The notes under the pieces were generated by a model that made no database searches, was not told where the DNA came from, and saw only the letters and a program-made list of their open reading frames with translations. Below are positions 8,035 through 16,530 of a stretch of 43,003 nt of DNA, in pieces. The position numbers and the translations under genes were made by a program. Within the stretch, counting starts at the first letter, position 1. Every line of letters starts with the position of its first letter. Source of the DNA: an uncultured Bacteroides sp. (GTDB taxonomy: Bacteria; Bacteroidota; Bacteroidia; Bacteroidales; Bacteroidaceae); NCBI GenBank assembly GCA_900544675.1, contig UQVZ01000025.1:1-43003 (forward strand), in the 5' to 3' direction.

Positions 8035-9465
8035 TTATTTATTCTGTTTGGCTTTCCAAATGGCGAAGAGTAATCCCGAAAGCACGAAAGCGATGACTGC
8101 CGATACATAGCCTACGATGCTGGGCAGTCCGAAGCTGTTGTCAGATATGAGCAGGAAAGACAGGCAGACTGCGGTCATGAACATGGCGGGAAGGAGCGTT
8201 ATCCAATAATTCTTTTTCTTGCGGACAAGATAGACCGTTACAGTCCATAGGGTAAATACGGCAAGGGTCTGGTTTGCCCATCCGAAATAGTTCCAGATGA
8301 TATTGAATCCGTTTTCGTCGGCAATGTTATACCACAACAGCCCTAAGGTGACGGCAAATACCGGAATGCAGATATAGATGCGTTTGCGGATAGAGTGTTG
8401 CTCTAGGTGCAGGAATTCGGCAATGATAAGCCGTGCGCTGCGTAGTGCAGTGTCTCCGCTGGTGATGGGAGCTGCCACTACGCCCAATATGGCCAATGCT
8501 CCGCCGAATACTCCCAGCCATCCTTGCGATACGGTAGTCACTACTTCGGGAGCCTGCAGGGTAGCCGGTACACCTAATTCTTCGGCCGCTCCACCGTAAA
8601 AGAAATACATGGATACGGTAGCCCATATCAAAGCTACTACTCCTTCGGTTATCATGGCTCCATAAAACAGAGGACGTCCCTGGCGTTCGCTTTTGATGCA
8701 CCGCGCCATGAGCGGGCTTTGCGTGGCGTGGAAACCGCTGATGGCTCCACAGGCAATGGTGATGAACAGGCAGGGGAAGATGGTTCCGGCAGAAGGGTTC
8801 ATGTTTTGCAGTCCGTCGGTCAGTTCGGGCAAAGAAGGCCATTTGACGAACAATACACCCATCAGGGCTACTGCCATAAACAGCATGGCAACGGCAAACA
8901 GCGGATAGATGCGCCCGATAATCTTGTCGATGGGGAGCATGGTAGCCAGGAAGTAATAGATGAAGATGATGATGCACCAGATATAGACCCACGTCAGTGA
9001 ATCGCTGCAGAGTTTGCCGAGGATGATGGCGGGACTGTAGACAAACACGGCGCCTACCATCAGCAGCAGGAATACGGAGAAGACAAGCATGACTTTCTTG
9101 GTGCGTCCGCCTAAATAGGCGCCTACCAGCTCGGGCAGTCCGGCTCCGCCGTGGCGCATGGAGAGCATGCCGCTCAAGTAATCGTGTACGGCTCCGGCAA
9201 AGATACAGCCTAATACAATCCACAAATAGGCCGAAGGACCGAACTTGGCTCCCATGATGGCACCGAAGATAGGTCCTGTGCCGGCAATGTTCAGAAACTG
9301 AATCATGAAAATCTTCCATCCAGGAAGCACTACATAGTCCACTCCGTCTGCCATACTGACCGCAGGCGTGGGACGGTCGTCGGGAGCGAATATGCGCTCT
9401 ACTACGCGACCATAAATGAGGTAGCCTACAACGAGGGCTACCAAGCTTAATACAAATGTTATCAT
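8035..9465 (-). CDS. cstA: CstA-family peptide/pyruvate transporter, short form
   Basis: CstA and its relative BtsT (YjiY) are inner-membrane carriers; in E. coli they import peptides and pyruvate under carbon limitation. The 476 residues carry about 12-13 hydrophobic segments and the family hallmark AGTGPIFGAIMGAKFGP (about residues 61-77), with GAISGFHATQSPLMARC in the middle. It is much shorter than E. coli CstA (701), typical of the compact form in Bacteroidetes. It has its own -7 box and a shared terminator, so it is probably monocistronic. The true substrate cannot be told from sequence. Confidence 0.92.
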   Translation of the reverse strand: MITFVLSLVALVVGYLIYGRVVERIFAPDDRPTPAVSMADGVDYVVLPGWKIFMIQFLNIAGTGPIFGAIMGAKFGPSAYLWIVLGCIFAGAVHDYLSGMLSMRHGGAGLPELVGAYLGGRTKKVMLVFSVFLLLMVGAVFVYSPAIILGKLCSDSLTWVYIWCIIIFIYYFLATMLPIDKIIGRIYPLFAVAMLFMAVALMGVLFVKWPSLPELTDGLQNMNPSAGTIFPCLFITIACGAISGFHATQSPLMARCIKSERQGRPLFYGAMITEGVVALIWATVSMYFFYGGAAEELGVPATLQAPEVVTTVSQGWLGVFGGALAILGVVAAPITSGDTALRSARLIIAEFLHLEQHSIRKRIYICIPVFAVTLGLLWYNIADENGFNIIWNYFGWANQTLAVFTLWTVTVYLVRKKKNYWITLLPAMFMTAVCLSFLLISDNSFGLPSIVGYVSAVIAFVLSGLLFAIWKAKQNK

Positions 9466-9509
9466 ATCTAATCAGTAATTAAAATGTTTCATTTTGTAGC
9501 AAAGTGTTG

Positions 9510-9517
9510 CAAAACTA
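9510..9517 (-). promoter_or_regulatory. -7 box of the cstA promoter
   Basis: The minus strand reads TAGTTTTG (TAnnTTTG) 44 bp before the cstA ATG. No -33 TTTG is seen at the usual spacing, which may mean activator dependence. Confidence 0.5.
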
Positions 9518-9572
9518 CGAATAATTTTTTGATGGTGTTGTATTTTATGTGCTGATTTTATATGATACGGAT

Positions 9573-9640
9573 ATACAAAGACGCAGGGAATCTGTTTCGA
9601 ATGATTTCGAACGGATTCTCTGCGTCCGGTGTCTTTGTAT
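9573..9640 (-). terminator. Long hairpin after the yeiH-like gene
   Basis: ATACAAAG (9573-9580) pairs with CTTTGTAT (9633-9640), and ACGCAGGGAATC pairs with GATTCTCTGCGT with one G-T pair. The loop region holds two TTCGAA palindromes. It lies 23 bp past the exporter stop codon and probably ends that transcript. It also lies upstream of cstA, so it insulates the two genes. Confidence 0.65.
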
Positions 9641-9663
9641 TTTGTTGTATCGGGAACGATGTG

Positions 9664-10740
9664 CTACATCAATGCCGGGACCAGCCATTTTGTCAGCAGG
9701 TATCCGCCGCCTACCAGCCAGACGTAGAGCAGTCCTGCCAGTACAAAAGGTTTGGCGCCTGCCTGTTTGAACTTTTCTATGTTGGTATCCGTGCCCAGTG
9801 CGGTCATGGCCATTGTCAGCATGAAGGTATCGATGTATTCGATGGTGCCGTTCAGCGGGATTTCCTTCACGCTGTCTACACCTAATATATATTGGAGGAA
9901 AGAGTTGAGGCAGATGATGCCGATGAATCCGAAGGCAAACCAGGGAATGGTTATCTTGCTCTTGCCCGAAACATTGTTTGTCTCGGCTGATTTGCGTTTG
10001 GCTAAAGCGAAGCTCATGATGACCAATACCGGAGCCAGCATCATGACGCGTATCATTTTGGTGATGGTTGCCGTTCCGGCTATGCCCAGCGCATCGGTCG
10101 GGTCCATCGCGTTTCCGGCTCCGGCTACGTGCGCCACTTCGTGAAGGGTGCTTCCTGTATAGATGGCGGTGCCTATGTTGCCCAGTGCGTCCAATAGACC
10201 GGCACGGTACATAATCGGGTATAAGAACATCGAGATGGTACCGAAGATAACCACGGTTGATACGGCGATGGCGGTTTTATGTCCTTCGCATTTCACTACA
10301 GGTTCGGCTCCCAGTACGGCTGCCGCACCGCAGATGGCGCTTCCGGTAGCTGTCATCAGCGAAGTATCCTTGTCCATTTTCAATGCTTTTCCCAGCCATA
10401 CACCCAGGAAGATAGTGCCGCAAACGATGATGGTATCAATGGCTACGGCGGGAAGACCTACGGCGGCCACTTCGGTCAAGGTCAGCCGGAAGCCGTATAA
10501 TACGATGCCGGCACGCAGGATTTGCTTGGTACAGAACTTGATGCCGGGCACCCATGTCTCGGGCAAACGGTTGCGCAGGCTGTTGGCATAGAGCATGCCT
10601 AAGATGATACCCACGATAAGCGGACTGAATGAAAGACTTTTTACGAAGGGGATTTCGGCAATGTAAAATGCCGCAAACGAGAATAGCGCAATGAGCAGGA
10701 TTCCGTGAAGGGTGTTACCTCTGTTTCCTTTTTCGAACAT
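9664..10740 (-). CDS. YeiH-family putative sulfate exporter
   Basis: The 358-residue integral membrane protein has about 10 hydrophobic helices. It matches the YeiH/UPF0324 family through LSFSPLIVGIILGMLYANSLRNRLP, ATGSAICGAAAVLGAEPVV and TGSTLHEVAHVAGAGNAM. Members are annotated as putative sulfate exporters; the function is only partly tested. A LysR-type gene is nearby, as in enterobacterial yeiE-yeiH. The gene has its own -7 box about 45 bp upstream and a hairpin terminator, so it is a single-gene unit. Confidence 0.9.
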   Translation of the reverse strand: MFEKGNRGNTLHGILLIALFSFAAFYIAEIPFVKSLSFSPLIVGIILGMLYANSLRNRLPETWVPGIKFCTKQILRAGIVLYGFRLTLTEVAAVGLPAVAIDTIIVCGTIFLGVWLGKALKMDKDTSLMTATGSAICGAAAVLGAEPVVKCEGHKTAIAVSTVVIFGTISMFLYPIMYRAGLLDALGNIGTAIYTGSTLHEVAHVAGAGNAMDPTDALGIAGTATITKMIRVMMLAPVLVIMSFALAKRKSAETNNVSGKSKITIPWFAFGFIGIICLNSFLQYILGVDSVKEIPLNGTIEYIDTFMLTMAMTALGTDTNIEKFKQAGAKPFVLAGLLYVWLVGGGYLLTKWLVPALM

Positions 10741-10784
10741 ATAGCAATAATGTGTTAAATGGTTATTTTTCTTTAATGCGGGTG

Positions 10785-10792
10785 CAAAGATA
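10785..10792 (-). promoter_or_regulatory. -7 box of the yeiH-like promoter
   Basis: TATCTTTG on the minus strand, 45 bp before the ATG, followed by the common Bacteroides context CACCCGC. No matching -33 element was found. Confidence 0.5.
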
Positions 10793-11164
10793 GGGGATTA
10801 TTGCCGATGAACCTATTGAAAAATATTTATCCGTGATAACCTGTGGTAATAACGTCGGGAGCCGCTTGTTTGTTACAAGTAGAAGAAAAAGGATTCCTTC
10901 ACTTGTAACACACCATGCGTAAAAGTCATCATTACAGATATCATCATCCGCTCAGAAGGAGGGCTATTCAAAAACCTTTCCCTTTCCTTTTCTATTTGCT
11001 ATAATTATATGTAATCCTATTGAAAACAAGTAAAAATGTAAAAAGAATTTTTGTATTAGGAAAGGTTACAGGTTATTCTTTACGATACCGTCCAATAGTC
11101 TACAAATATACACAAAATTTTAAATAGCCGGCAAATTATATGTGGTCTTTTTAAGAGGAAATTG
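10793..11164. other. AT-rich intergenic region with hairpins
   Basis: This divergent gap of about 370 bp holds no convincing gene. It does hold a strong hairpin at 10872-10909 (GTTACAAGT-a-GAAG pairs with CTTC-ACTTGTAAC, loop of about 11 nt). A second, looser inverted repeat runs from about 11010 to 11075 (TAATCCTA against TTAGGA, with TGTAA and TTACA at the ends). Either could belong to a small RNA, an operator or the M23 gene leader. No tRNA-like structure is seen. Confidence 0.4.
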
Positions 11165-11172
11165 TATATTTG
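11165..11172 (+). promoter_or_regulatory. -7 box of the M23 peptidase promoter
   Basis: TATATTTG matches TAnnTTTG and lies 37 bp before the ATG, giving a leader of about 30 nt. A weak TGTG rather than TTTG sits at the -33 distance. Confidence 0.5.
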
Positions 11173-11209
11173 TTCCCGATTTTAAAAAACTTATAATATA
11201 TAACGCTGA

Positions 11210-12871
11210 ATGAGAATACGTTTTTTGTTGGCACTGGTAGGAGGAGCGGTGCTTTCCTTACAGGCTCAAGAAGGGGTGAAGCCGGATTTCCGGTCTCCTT
11301 TCGACTTTCCGCTTTTGCTGAGTGCGAACTTCGGCGAATTACGTCCCAATCATTTTCATAACGGTCTGGACATAAAGACCGGTGGGGTAACTGGAAAACC
11401 CATTCACAGTGTGGCAGAAGGGTATGTGTCGCGGGTGATGGTGTTGCATGGCGGATACGGGCAGGCTCTTTTTGTGACGCATCCCAACGGGTTTACTTCG
11501 GTATACGGCCATGTCGTTTCCTTCTCGCCGAAGATTCAGCAATATGTGCGTAATTATCAATATGAGCACGAGACTTTTGTTTGCGATATCCGTATGGAAC
11601 CGGGTGTGCTTCCGGTAGAGAAAGGTGAAATCATCGCATTAAGCGGAAACGAAGGCGCTTCGGCGGGACCGCATCTGCATCTGGAACTGCGGCGCAACGA
11701 TAACGGTGATTATGTAGACCCGATGCCTTATTTCGGCAAGTATTTAAAGGATGACAAACCGCCCGTAGCGAGTCTGATTGGGCTTTATCCCGTGAAAGGC
11801 AGGGGCGTAGTAGACGGAAGTTCCCGGCGTAAACTGGTCGGAGCGGGAAATCTGAATCAGCCTTTTACGGCATGGGGCGAGATTTATGCAGGCATCGCTG
11901 CCAAGGACTATATGACCGGAACGTCTAATTTCTACGGTGTACATTCCGTTACGTTGTATGTGGATACGGTCAAGGTCTTCCGGAGCAAGACCGATGAAGT
12001 GTCTGCCAAAGAGAACCGGATGATAAACAGTTTTATCGATTATGCCGAATACGCGAATACGCGCAGACTGATTATGCGCTCGTATAAAGCGCCGGGCAAT
12101 CCGCTAAGGCTGTTGCAGGTCACGCCTTCACGTGGAGTGGTGACCATCGATGAAGAGCGCGATTATCATTTCCGCTATGTATTGGAAGATAACTTCGGCA
12201 ACCGGCATACGTATCGTTTTGTGGTGCGGGGGAAACGTCAGGAGATTCCTGCGTATGTTCCCGACGCGAAACACCTGTTGTATTGGAACCGCACGAATGT
12301 GGTGCAGGAGCCCGGTATGGAACTGGTGGTTCCCAAAGGAATGGTGTACGAAGATACAGAGATGCAGACCCGTGTGGTAGGCGATAGCGCTCATATCTCG
12401 TTCGATTATGAACTGGATGCCGGTCCTGTGCCTTTCCAGAGCTTTTGTTCCTTGTCTATCGGCGTGCGTCATCTGCCGGTGGCAGACACGACAAAGTATT
12501 ACATCGAACAACGTTCGGGCAAGTGGAAGGCTTCGGTAGGAGGTAAGTATGCCGGCGGTTGGGTGAAAGCGGACGTACGCACCCTGGGTACTTTCTTGGT
12601 GCAGGTAGATACCATCGCTCCCCGTGTCGTTCCGTTGGGACAGAATGCCTGGCGTACCAACCGCCGTATCCGTTTTCGGGTGAGCGACACACAAACCGAA
12701 ATCGCTTCTTATAAAGTATATGTAGACGGCAACTTTGTCTTGTTCGGTTTGAAGAAAGGTGTTTTGGTGATTCAAGATCCGGAACGGATAAAGAAAGGTG
12801 TGCCTCACCGGCTGGAGGTTATCGTGAGCGACGCTTGCGGAAACGAGACACGTAAAGAATATAAATTTTAA
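11210..12871 (+). CDS. Secreted M23 metallopeptidase
   Basis: This 553-residue protein has a signal peptide (about 1-20, ending LSLQAQ) and then an M23 (LytM-like) peptidase domain at about 30-175. The zinc ligands are visible: HNGLD (H50, D54) and HLHLE (H155, H157). The region after 180 is a long beta-rich extension of unknown fold (many V-x-V-D strands and a Bacteroidales-style DSAHISF-DYELDAG stretch). M23 enzymes cut peptidoglycan cross-bridges or act as LytM activators of amidases. All ligands are present, so it is probably active. The C69 dipeptidase gene starts 14 bp downstream, making a likely two-gene operon for periplasmic peptide turnover. Confidence 0.9.
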   Translation: MRIRFLLALVGGAVLSLQAQEGVKPDFRSPFDFPLLLSANFGELRPNHFHNGLDIKTGGVTGKPIHSVAEGYVSRVMVLHGGYGQALFVTHPNGFTSVYGHVVSFSPKIQQYVRNYQYEHETFVCDIRMEPGVLPVEKGEIIALSGNEGASAGPHLHLELRRNDNGDYVDPMPYFGKYLKDDKPPVASLIGLYPVKGRGVVDGSSRRKLVGAGNLNQPFTAWGEIYAGIAAKDYMTGTSNFYGVHSVTLYVDTVKVFRSKTDEVSAKENRMINSFIDYAEYANTRRLIMRSYKAPGNPLRLLQVTPSRGVVTIDEERDYHFRYVLEDNFGNRHTYRFVVRGKRQEIPAYVPDAKHLLYWNRTNVVQEPGMELVVPKGMVYEDTEMQTRVVGDSAHISFDYELDAGPVPFQSFCSLSIGVRHLPVADTTKYYIEQRSGKWKASVGGKYAGGWVKADVRTLGTFLVQVDTIAPRVVPLGQNAWRTNRRIRFRVSDTQTEIASYKVYVDGNFVLFGLKKGVLVIQDPERIKKGVPHRLEVIVSDACGNETRKEYKF

Positions 12872-12885
12872 ATTAAATAAATACG

Positions 12886-14535
12886 ATGAGAAAAAAAGTT
12901 GGATTGATTGCCATGCTCTTGGCAATGTTTGTGATGAACGGTTGGGCTTGTACCAACCTGATTGTCGGCAAGAAGGCTTCTGCCGACGGGTCTGTAATCG
13001 TTTCCTATTCCGCCGATTCGTATGGGATGTTCGGTTTCTTGTGCCATTATCCTGCGGTCATGCATGCGGCAGGCACGATGCGTCCTATTTACGAATGGGA
13101 TACCGGCAAGTATTTGGGACAAATCGAAGAAGCCAAGCAGACCTACAATGTCATCGGTAATATGAACGAGTTTCAGGTGACTATCGGCGAGACGACCTTC
13201 GGCGGGCGTCCCGAGTTGGTCGACTCTACGGGCATTATGGATTACGGAAGCCTGATTTATGTGGCTTTGCAGCGTTCGCGCACGGCAAAGGAAGCCATCA
13301 AGGTCATGACCGATTTGGTGAAGGAATACGGTTATTACAGCAGTGGCGAGTCATTTTCCATCGCCGACCCCAATGAGGCATGGATTATGGAGATGATTGG
13401 TAAAGGTCCGGGCGTGAAAGGTGCCGTGTGGGTGGCGGTGCGTATTCCCGATGACTGTATTGCTGCACATGCCAACCAAAGCCGCATCCACAAGTTCGAC
13501 CTGAACGACAAGGATAATTGCCTTTATTCACCTGATGTCATTTCGTTTGCCCGTGAAAAAGGATATTTTAATGGCATGAACAAGGATTTCAGCTTTGCCG
13601 ACGCTTATTGTCCGCTGGACTTCAGCGGTCTGCGTGCCTGCGAAGCTCGCGTATGGAGTTTTTATAATATGTTCAGCAAGACTACGGGAGAAGCTTACTT
13701 GCCCTATATCCAGGGAAAGAGCAAGGAGCCGATGCCGCTTTATGTGAAGCCCGACCGCAAAGTGTCTGTACGCGACATCCAGCATGCCATGCGCGACCAT
13801 TACGAAGGAACGCCGCTGGATATTACGAACGATTTGGGTGCAGGGGCTTTCAAGATGCCTTACCGTCTGTCTCCGCTGACTTTTGAAGTGGACGGACAGG
13901 AATATTTCAATGAGCGTCCCATCTCTACGCAGCAGAGTGCCTTTACTTTTGTGTCGCAGATGCGTTCTACCATGCCCGACGCAATCGGTGGTGTATTGTG
14001 GTTCGGACTGGACGATGCCAATATGACGGTATTTACGCCGGTATATTGCAATACCGATAAGGTTCCCGCTTCGTATGCCGAAGGAGAAGGGGATTGCGTA
14101 ACTTTCTCTTGGAATTCCGCCTTTTGGATTTACAATTGGGTGGCGGATATGATTCGTCCGCGTTACAGTCTGATGGTAGAGGATATGCGCACGGTGCAGA
14201 ACTCATTGGAAGATATGTATGCCGATGCACAGACCGGTATCGAAAGTACGGCGATGAAATTGTATGCCGATGACCCTCAGAAAGCCAAAGACTTTTTGAC
14301 TAACTATACGGGGATGACGGCACAGGCGGCTGTAGATGCCTGGAAGAAGCTGGGCGAATTTCTGATTGTCCGTTATAACGATGGAGTCGTGAAACGTGTG
14401 AAGGATGGCAAGCTGGTACGGCCTGAGACCGGTAATTCCGCTCCGCTCGACCGTCCGGGTTATCCGCAAGAGTTTTTGAAAGAACTGGTCAAGGCTACGG
14501 GCGACCGTTATAAAACGATAGACTTGGCAGATTGA
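12886..14535 (+). CDS. C69-family dipeptidase (Ntn hydrolase)
   Basis: C69 (PepD/U34) dipeptidases are N-terminal-nucleophile hydrolases. The 549-residue product starts with a hydrophobic leader ending GWA, then Cys22 in CTNLIVGKKASADGSVI, the classic start of the mature enzyme. Removal of the leader at Ala21 would expose the nucleophile, so export and activation may be one step. Further family features are NEFQVTIGETTFGGR, GSLIYVALQRSRTAKEAI and GESFSIADPNEAWIME. The C-terminal part (YADDPQKAKDFLTNYT) is typical for secreted Bacteroidetes members. It follows the M23 gene and ends at a strong terminator. Confidence 0.93.
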   Translation: MRKKVGLIAMLLAMFVMNGWACTNLIVGKKASADGSVIVSYSADSYGMFGFLCHYPAVMHAAGTMRPIYEWDTGKYLGQIEEAKQTYNVIGNMNEFQVTIGETTFGGRPELVDSTGIMDYGSLIYVALQRSRTAKEAIKVMTDLVKEYGYYSSGESFSIADPNEAWIMEMIGKGPGVKGAVWVAVRIPDDCIAAHANQSRIHKFDLNDKDNCLYSPDVISFAREKGYFNGMNKDFSFADAYCPLDFSGLRACEARVWSFYNMFSKTTGEAYLPYIQGKSKEPMPLYVKPDRKVSVRDIQHAMRDHYEGTPLDITNDLGAGAFKMPYRLSPLTFEVDGQEYFNERPISTQQSAFTFVSQMRSTMPDAIGGVLWFGLDDANMTVFTPVYCNTDKVPASYAEGEGDCVTFSWNSAFWIYNWVADMIRPRYSLMVEDMRTVQNSLEDMYADAQTGIESTAMKLYADDPQKAKDFLTNYTGMTAQAAVDAWKKLGEFLIVRYNDGVVKRVKDGKLVRPETGNSAPLDRPGYPQEFLKELVKATGDRYKTIDLAD

Positions 14536-14555
14536 CATTGACCATCATCACCCAT

Positions 14556-14625
14556 AAAAACACAGAGTCACGGAGAAAAATCAATCGATTGTCGGATTGA
14601 TAAAACTCCGTGACTCTGTGTTTTT
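14556..14625. terminator. Bidirectional terminator after the C69 gene
   Basis: A 20-bp perfect inverted repeat (14556-14575 with 14606-14625; AACACAGAGTCACGGAG in the left arm) carries A-runs and T-runs at its ends. The loop contains a second hairpin, ATCAATC pairing with GATTGAT. It ends the + strand C69 gene and the - strand reductase module. Its right half is repeated at 19386-19441. Confidence 0.85.
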
Positions 14626-14634
14626 GTATCCGAA
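14579..14634 (+). repeat. 56-bp direct repeat, copy 1
   Basis: This covers the loop and right arm of the terminator plus nine more bases (TGTATCCGA and neighbours). It matches 19386-19441 at 54 of 56 positions (a/g and t/c changes). The two copies bracket the whole AKR-SDR-EamA-CMD-AraC module. Confidence 0.85.
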
Positions 14635-14651
14635 TCAGCCTGGACCTCTGA

Positions 14652-15689
14652 TTATTTGATGACCTGGTTCCCTGTAGACCAAGTGGCTTTTTCGGTCGGT
14701 TTTTTCTTGTTCAACGCCATGACACCCACTAAGGCATGTGGAACATAGGCTTCCTCCAGATAAGTCATATCCTCATCTGTCAGTTTCAGGTCGAGGGCAG
14801 CTACAGCCCCGTCAATGTGGTGTAATTTTGTAGCTCCGACTACGGGCGACGAAACCTTGCGCAAAAGCCAAGCCAATGCGACTTGTGTCATGGTTACACC
14901 ATAACGGTCAGCAAGTTCGGCTACACGGGCGATGATGATGCCGTCCTGTTCGGCTGTGGCATCGTATTTCATCTTGGCCACACCGTCTTCTTCCTGGCGT
15001 TTGGAAGTTTCACCCGGGCGTTTGGAGAGACGCCCACCCGCCAATGCGCTGTAAGGAGTCAGGGCGATATTGTCCTCCTCACAAAGGGGAACCATTTCAC
15101 GTTCTTCCTCACGGAACAGCAGGTTGTAATGCCCTTGCACGGATACGAACTTCGCCCAACCGTTACGTTCGGCAATGGCATTGGCTTTAGCAAGCTGCCA
15201 GGCGAAACAGTTGGAGATGCCGATAGCACGCACCTTGCCTGCTTTCACGGCATTGTTCATGCCCTCCATGATTTCCTCGATGGGCGTGTTGTAGTCCCAC
15301 ATGTGGCAGATATACAAGTCCACGTAGTCCATGCCGAGGTTTTCAAGGCTCTTGTTGAGCATACGTTCTACATGTTGCTGCCCGGTTATCCCGGCGGCAA
15401 TCTCGTCAGCAGTACGGGGCAGGAACTTGGTGGCAACTACCACGTCTTCCCGTTTAGCAAGGGAGCGGAGAGCACGCCCCACATACTGTTCGCTTGTACC
15501 GCTTTGATACGCGATGGCGGTATCAAAGAAATTCACGCCTAGTTCCAATCCTCGTTTAATGATTTCTTTTGATTGTTCTTCACCGATAGTCCAGGTGCAG
15601 GCCCCTTGTGTAGGGTCGCCGAATCCCATACATCCCATACAGATGCGGGACACGTTCAAATCTGAATTTCCAAGTTTGATGTATTCCAT
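14652..15689 (-). CDS. Aldo/keto reductase
   Basis: This 345-residue NADPH-dependent TIM-barrel oxidoreductase shows the AKR signatures GVNFFDTAIAYQSGTSEQYVGRAL (Asp and Tyr of the catalytic tetrad), VVATKFLPR (Lys) and VDLYICHMWD (His). Near the C terminus is the cofactor loop VVGATKLHHIDGAVAAL. The start MEYIKLGNSDLNVSRICMGCMGFG is typical of the YajO/PhlB-like AKR group. It is the last gene of a four-gene minus-strand module opposite an araC gene. The natural substrate is not known; detoxification of reactive carbonyls or quinones is an inference from the neighbours. Confidence 0.92.
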   Translation of the reverse strand: MEYIKLGNSDLNVSRICMGCMGFGDPTQGACTWTIGEEQSKEIIKRGLELGVNFFDTAIAYQSGTSEQYVGRALRSLAKREDVVVATKFLPRTADEIAAGITGQQHVERMLNKSLENLGMDYVDLYICHMWDYNTPIEEIMEGMNNAVKAGKVRAIGISNCFAWQLAKANAIAERNGWAKFVSVQGHYNLLFREEEREMVPLCEEDNIALTPYSALAGGRLSKRPGETSKRQEEDGVAKMKYDATAEQDGIIIARVAELADRYGVTMTQVALAWLLRKVSSPVVGATKLHHIDGAVAALDLKLTDEDMTYLEEAYVPHALVGVMALNKKKPTEKATWSTGNQVIK

Positions 15690-15725
15690 AAGTTGATTTA
15701 TTGTGTAATTATATAAATAAATGAG

Positions 15726-16502
15726 TTAATTCTTTCCAGCATAAACCTGCGTCATGCCGCCGTCGACAGTAAGCTCGATGCCCGTGATGTATTTGCTCAA
15801 ATCCGACGCAAGGAAGACTACGGCATCGCCCAGTTCCTCGCTCGTGCCGACACGACCAAGTGGAATTTCCGAAGAAACGCGGTCGGCATATGCCTGTACG
15901 TCGGCGGCACTCATTCCCTGCACCACTTCGTATCCCTCTGTCGGTATCACGCCCGGACTAACGGCATTGACACGGATTCCACGGCTTTTCAGGTCGGTTG
16001 TCCAGCTACGGGCGAAGGAACGGACGGCAGCTTTTGTCGCTGCATACAACCCGAAGCCCGGCAATCCCATGTAAGCCGTGATAGAGGCGTTCAAGATGAC
16101 AGATGCCCCGTCACGCAAGATAGGCAACAGGGTTTGTACGGTGAGGTACGTGCCCCATACGTTCACATCGAATGTGCGGTGATAGTCCGCTTCGGTTGCC
16201 TCCTCAAACGGGATAGCTTTGCCTCCGCCTGCGTTGGCGAAGATGATGTCAAGCCCGCCTTTATCCTCCTTGATGATGTTTGCCAACCGGAGCATATCGC
16301 CCTTGTTGGAGATGTCCGCTTGCACCGCCTTTACACCGTTGCCCAACTTGGCGGCTGCCTGCTCCAATACCTCCCTGCGCCGTCCGGTGATATAGACGAA
16401 TGCGCCTTCTTCCTTCAGTCTTTTGGCGGTCCCGAAGCCGATACCGCTGCTGCCGCCCGTCACGAGGGCGACTTTGCCTGCCAATAATTCTTTCTGTTTC
16501 AT
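15726..16502 (-). CDS. Classical SDR oxidoreductase
   Basis: The 258-residue Rossmann protein carries the cofactor motif TGGSSGIG (about residues 15-22), NAGGG in the usual NNAG place, the catalytic Ser in ILNASITAYMG, and YAATK with the catalytic Tyr and Lys. The tail FLASDLSKYITGIELTVDGG is standard for the classical FabG-like group. Arg at TGRRR after the second strand suggests a preference for NADP. It lies 36 bp before the AKR gene and 28 bp after the transporter gene in one likely operon. The substrate is unknown. Confidence 0.92.
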   Translation of the reverse strand: MKQKELLAGKVALVTGGSSGIGFGTAKRLKEEGAFVYITGRRREVLEQAAAKLGNGVKAVQADISNKGDMLRLANIIKEDKGGLDIIFANAGGGKAIPFEEATEADYHRTFDVNVWGTYLTVQTLLPILRDGASVILNASITAYMGLPGFGLYAATKAAVRSFARSWTTDLKSRGIRVNAVSPGVIPTEGYEVVQGMSAADVQAYADRVSSEIPLGRVGTSEELGDAVVFLASDLSKYITGIELTVDGGMTQVYAGKN

Positions 16503-16530
16503 ACTTCTATTGCTTTTAGAATGTAAATAT

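Noticed and set aside
8327..9319. 330-codon open frame antisense-shifted within cstA
   Set aside because: It is on the same strand as cstA in another frame, rich in Arg/His/Ser as expected from GC-rich codons read out of frame, and has no domain.
10915..11004. 29-codon basic, His-rich frame (MRKSHHYRYHHPLRRR...) in the yeiH-M23 gap
   Set aside because: No -7 box at a suitable distance, no ribosome site, and the composition follows the AT-rich DNA; treated as chance.
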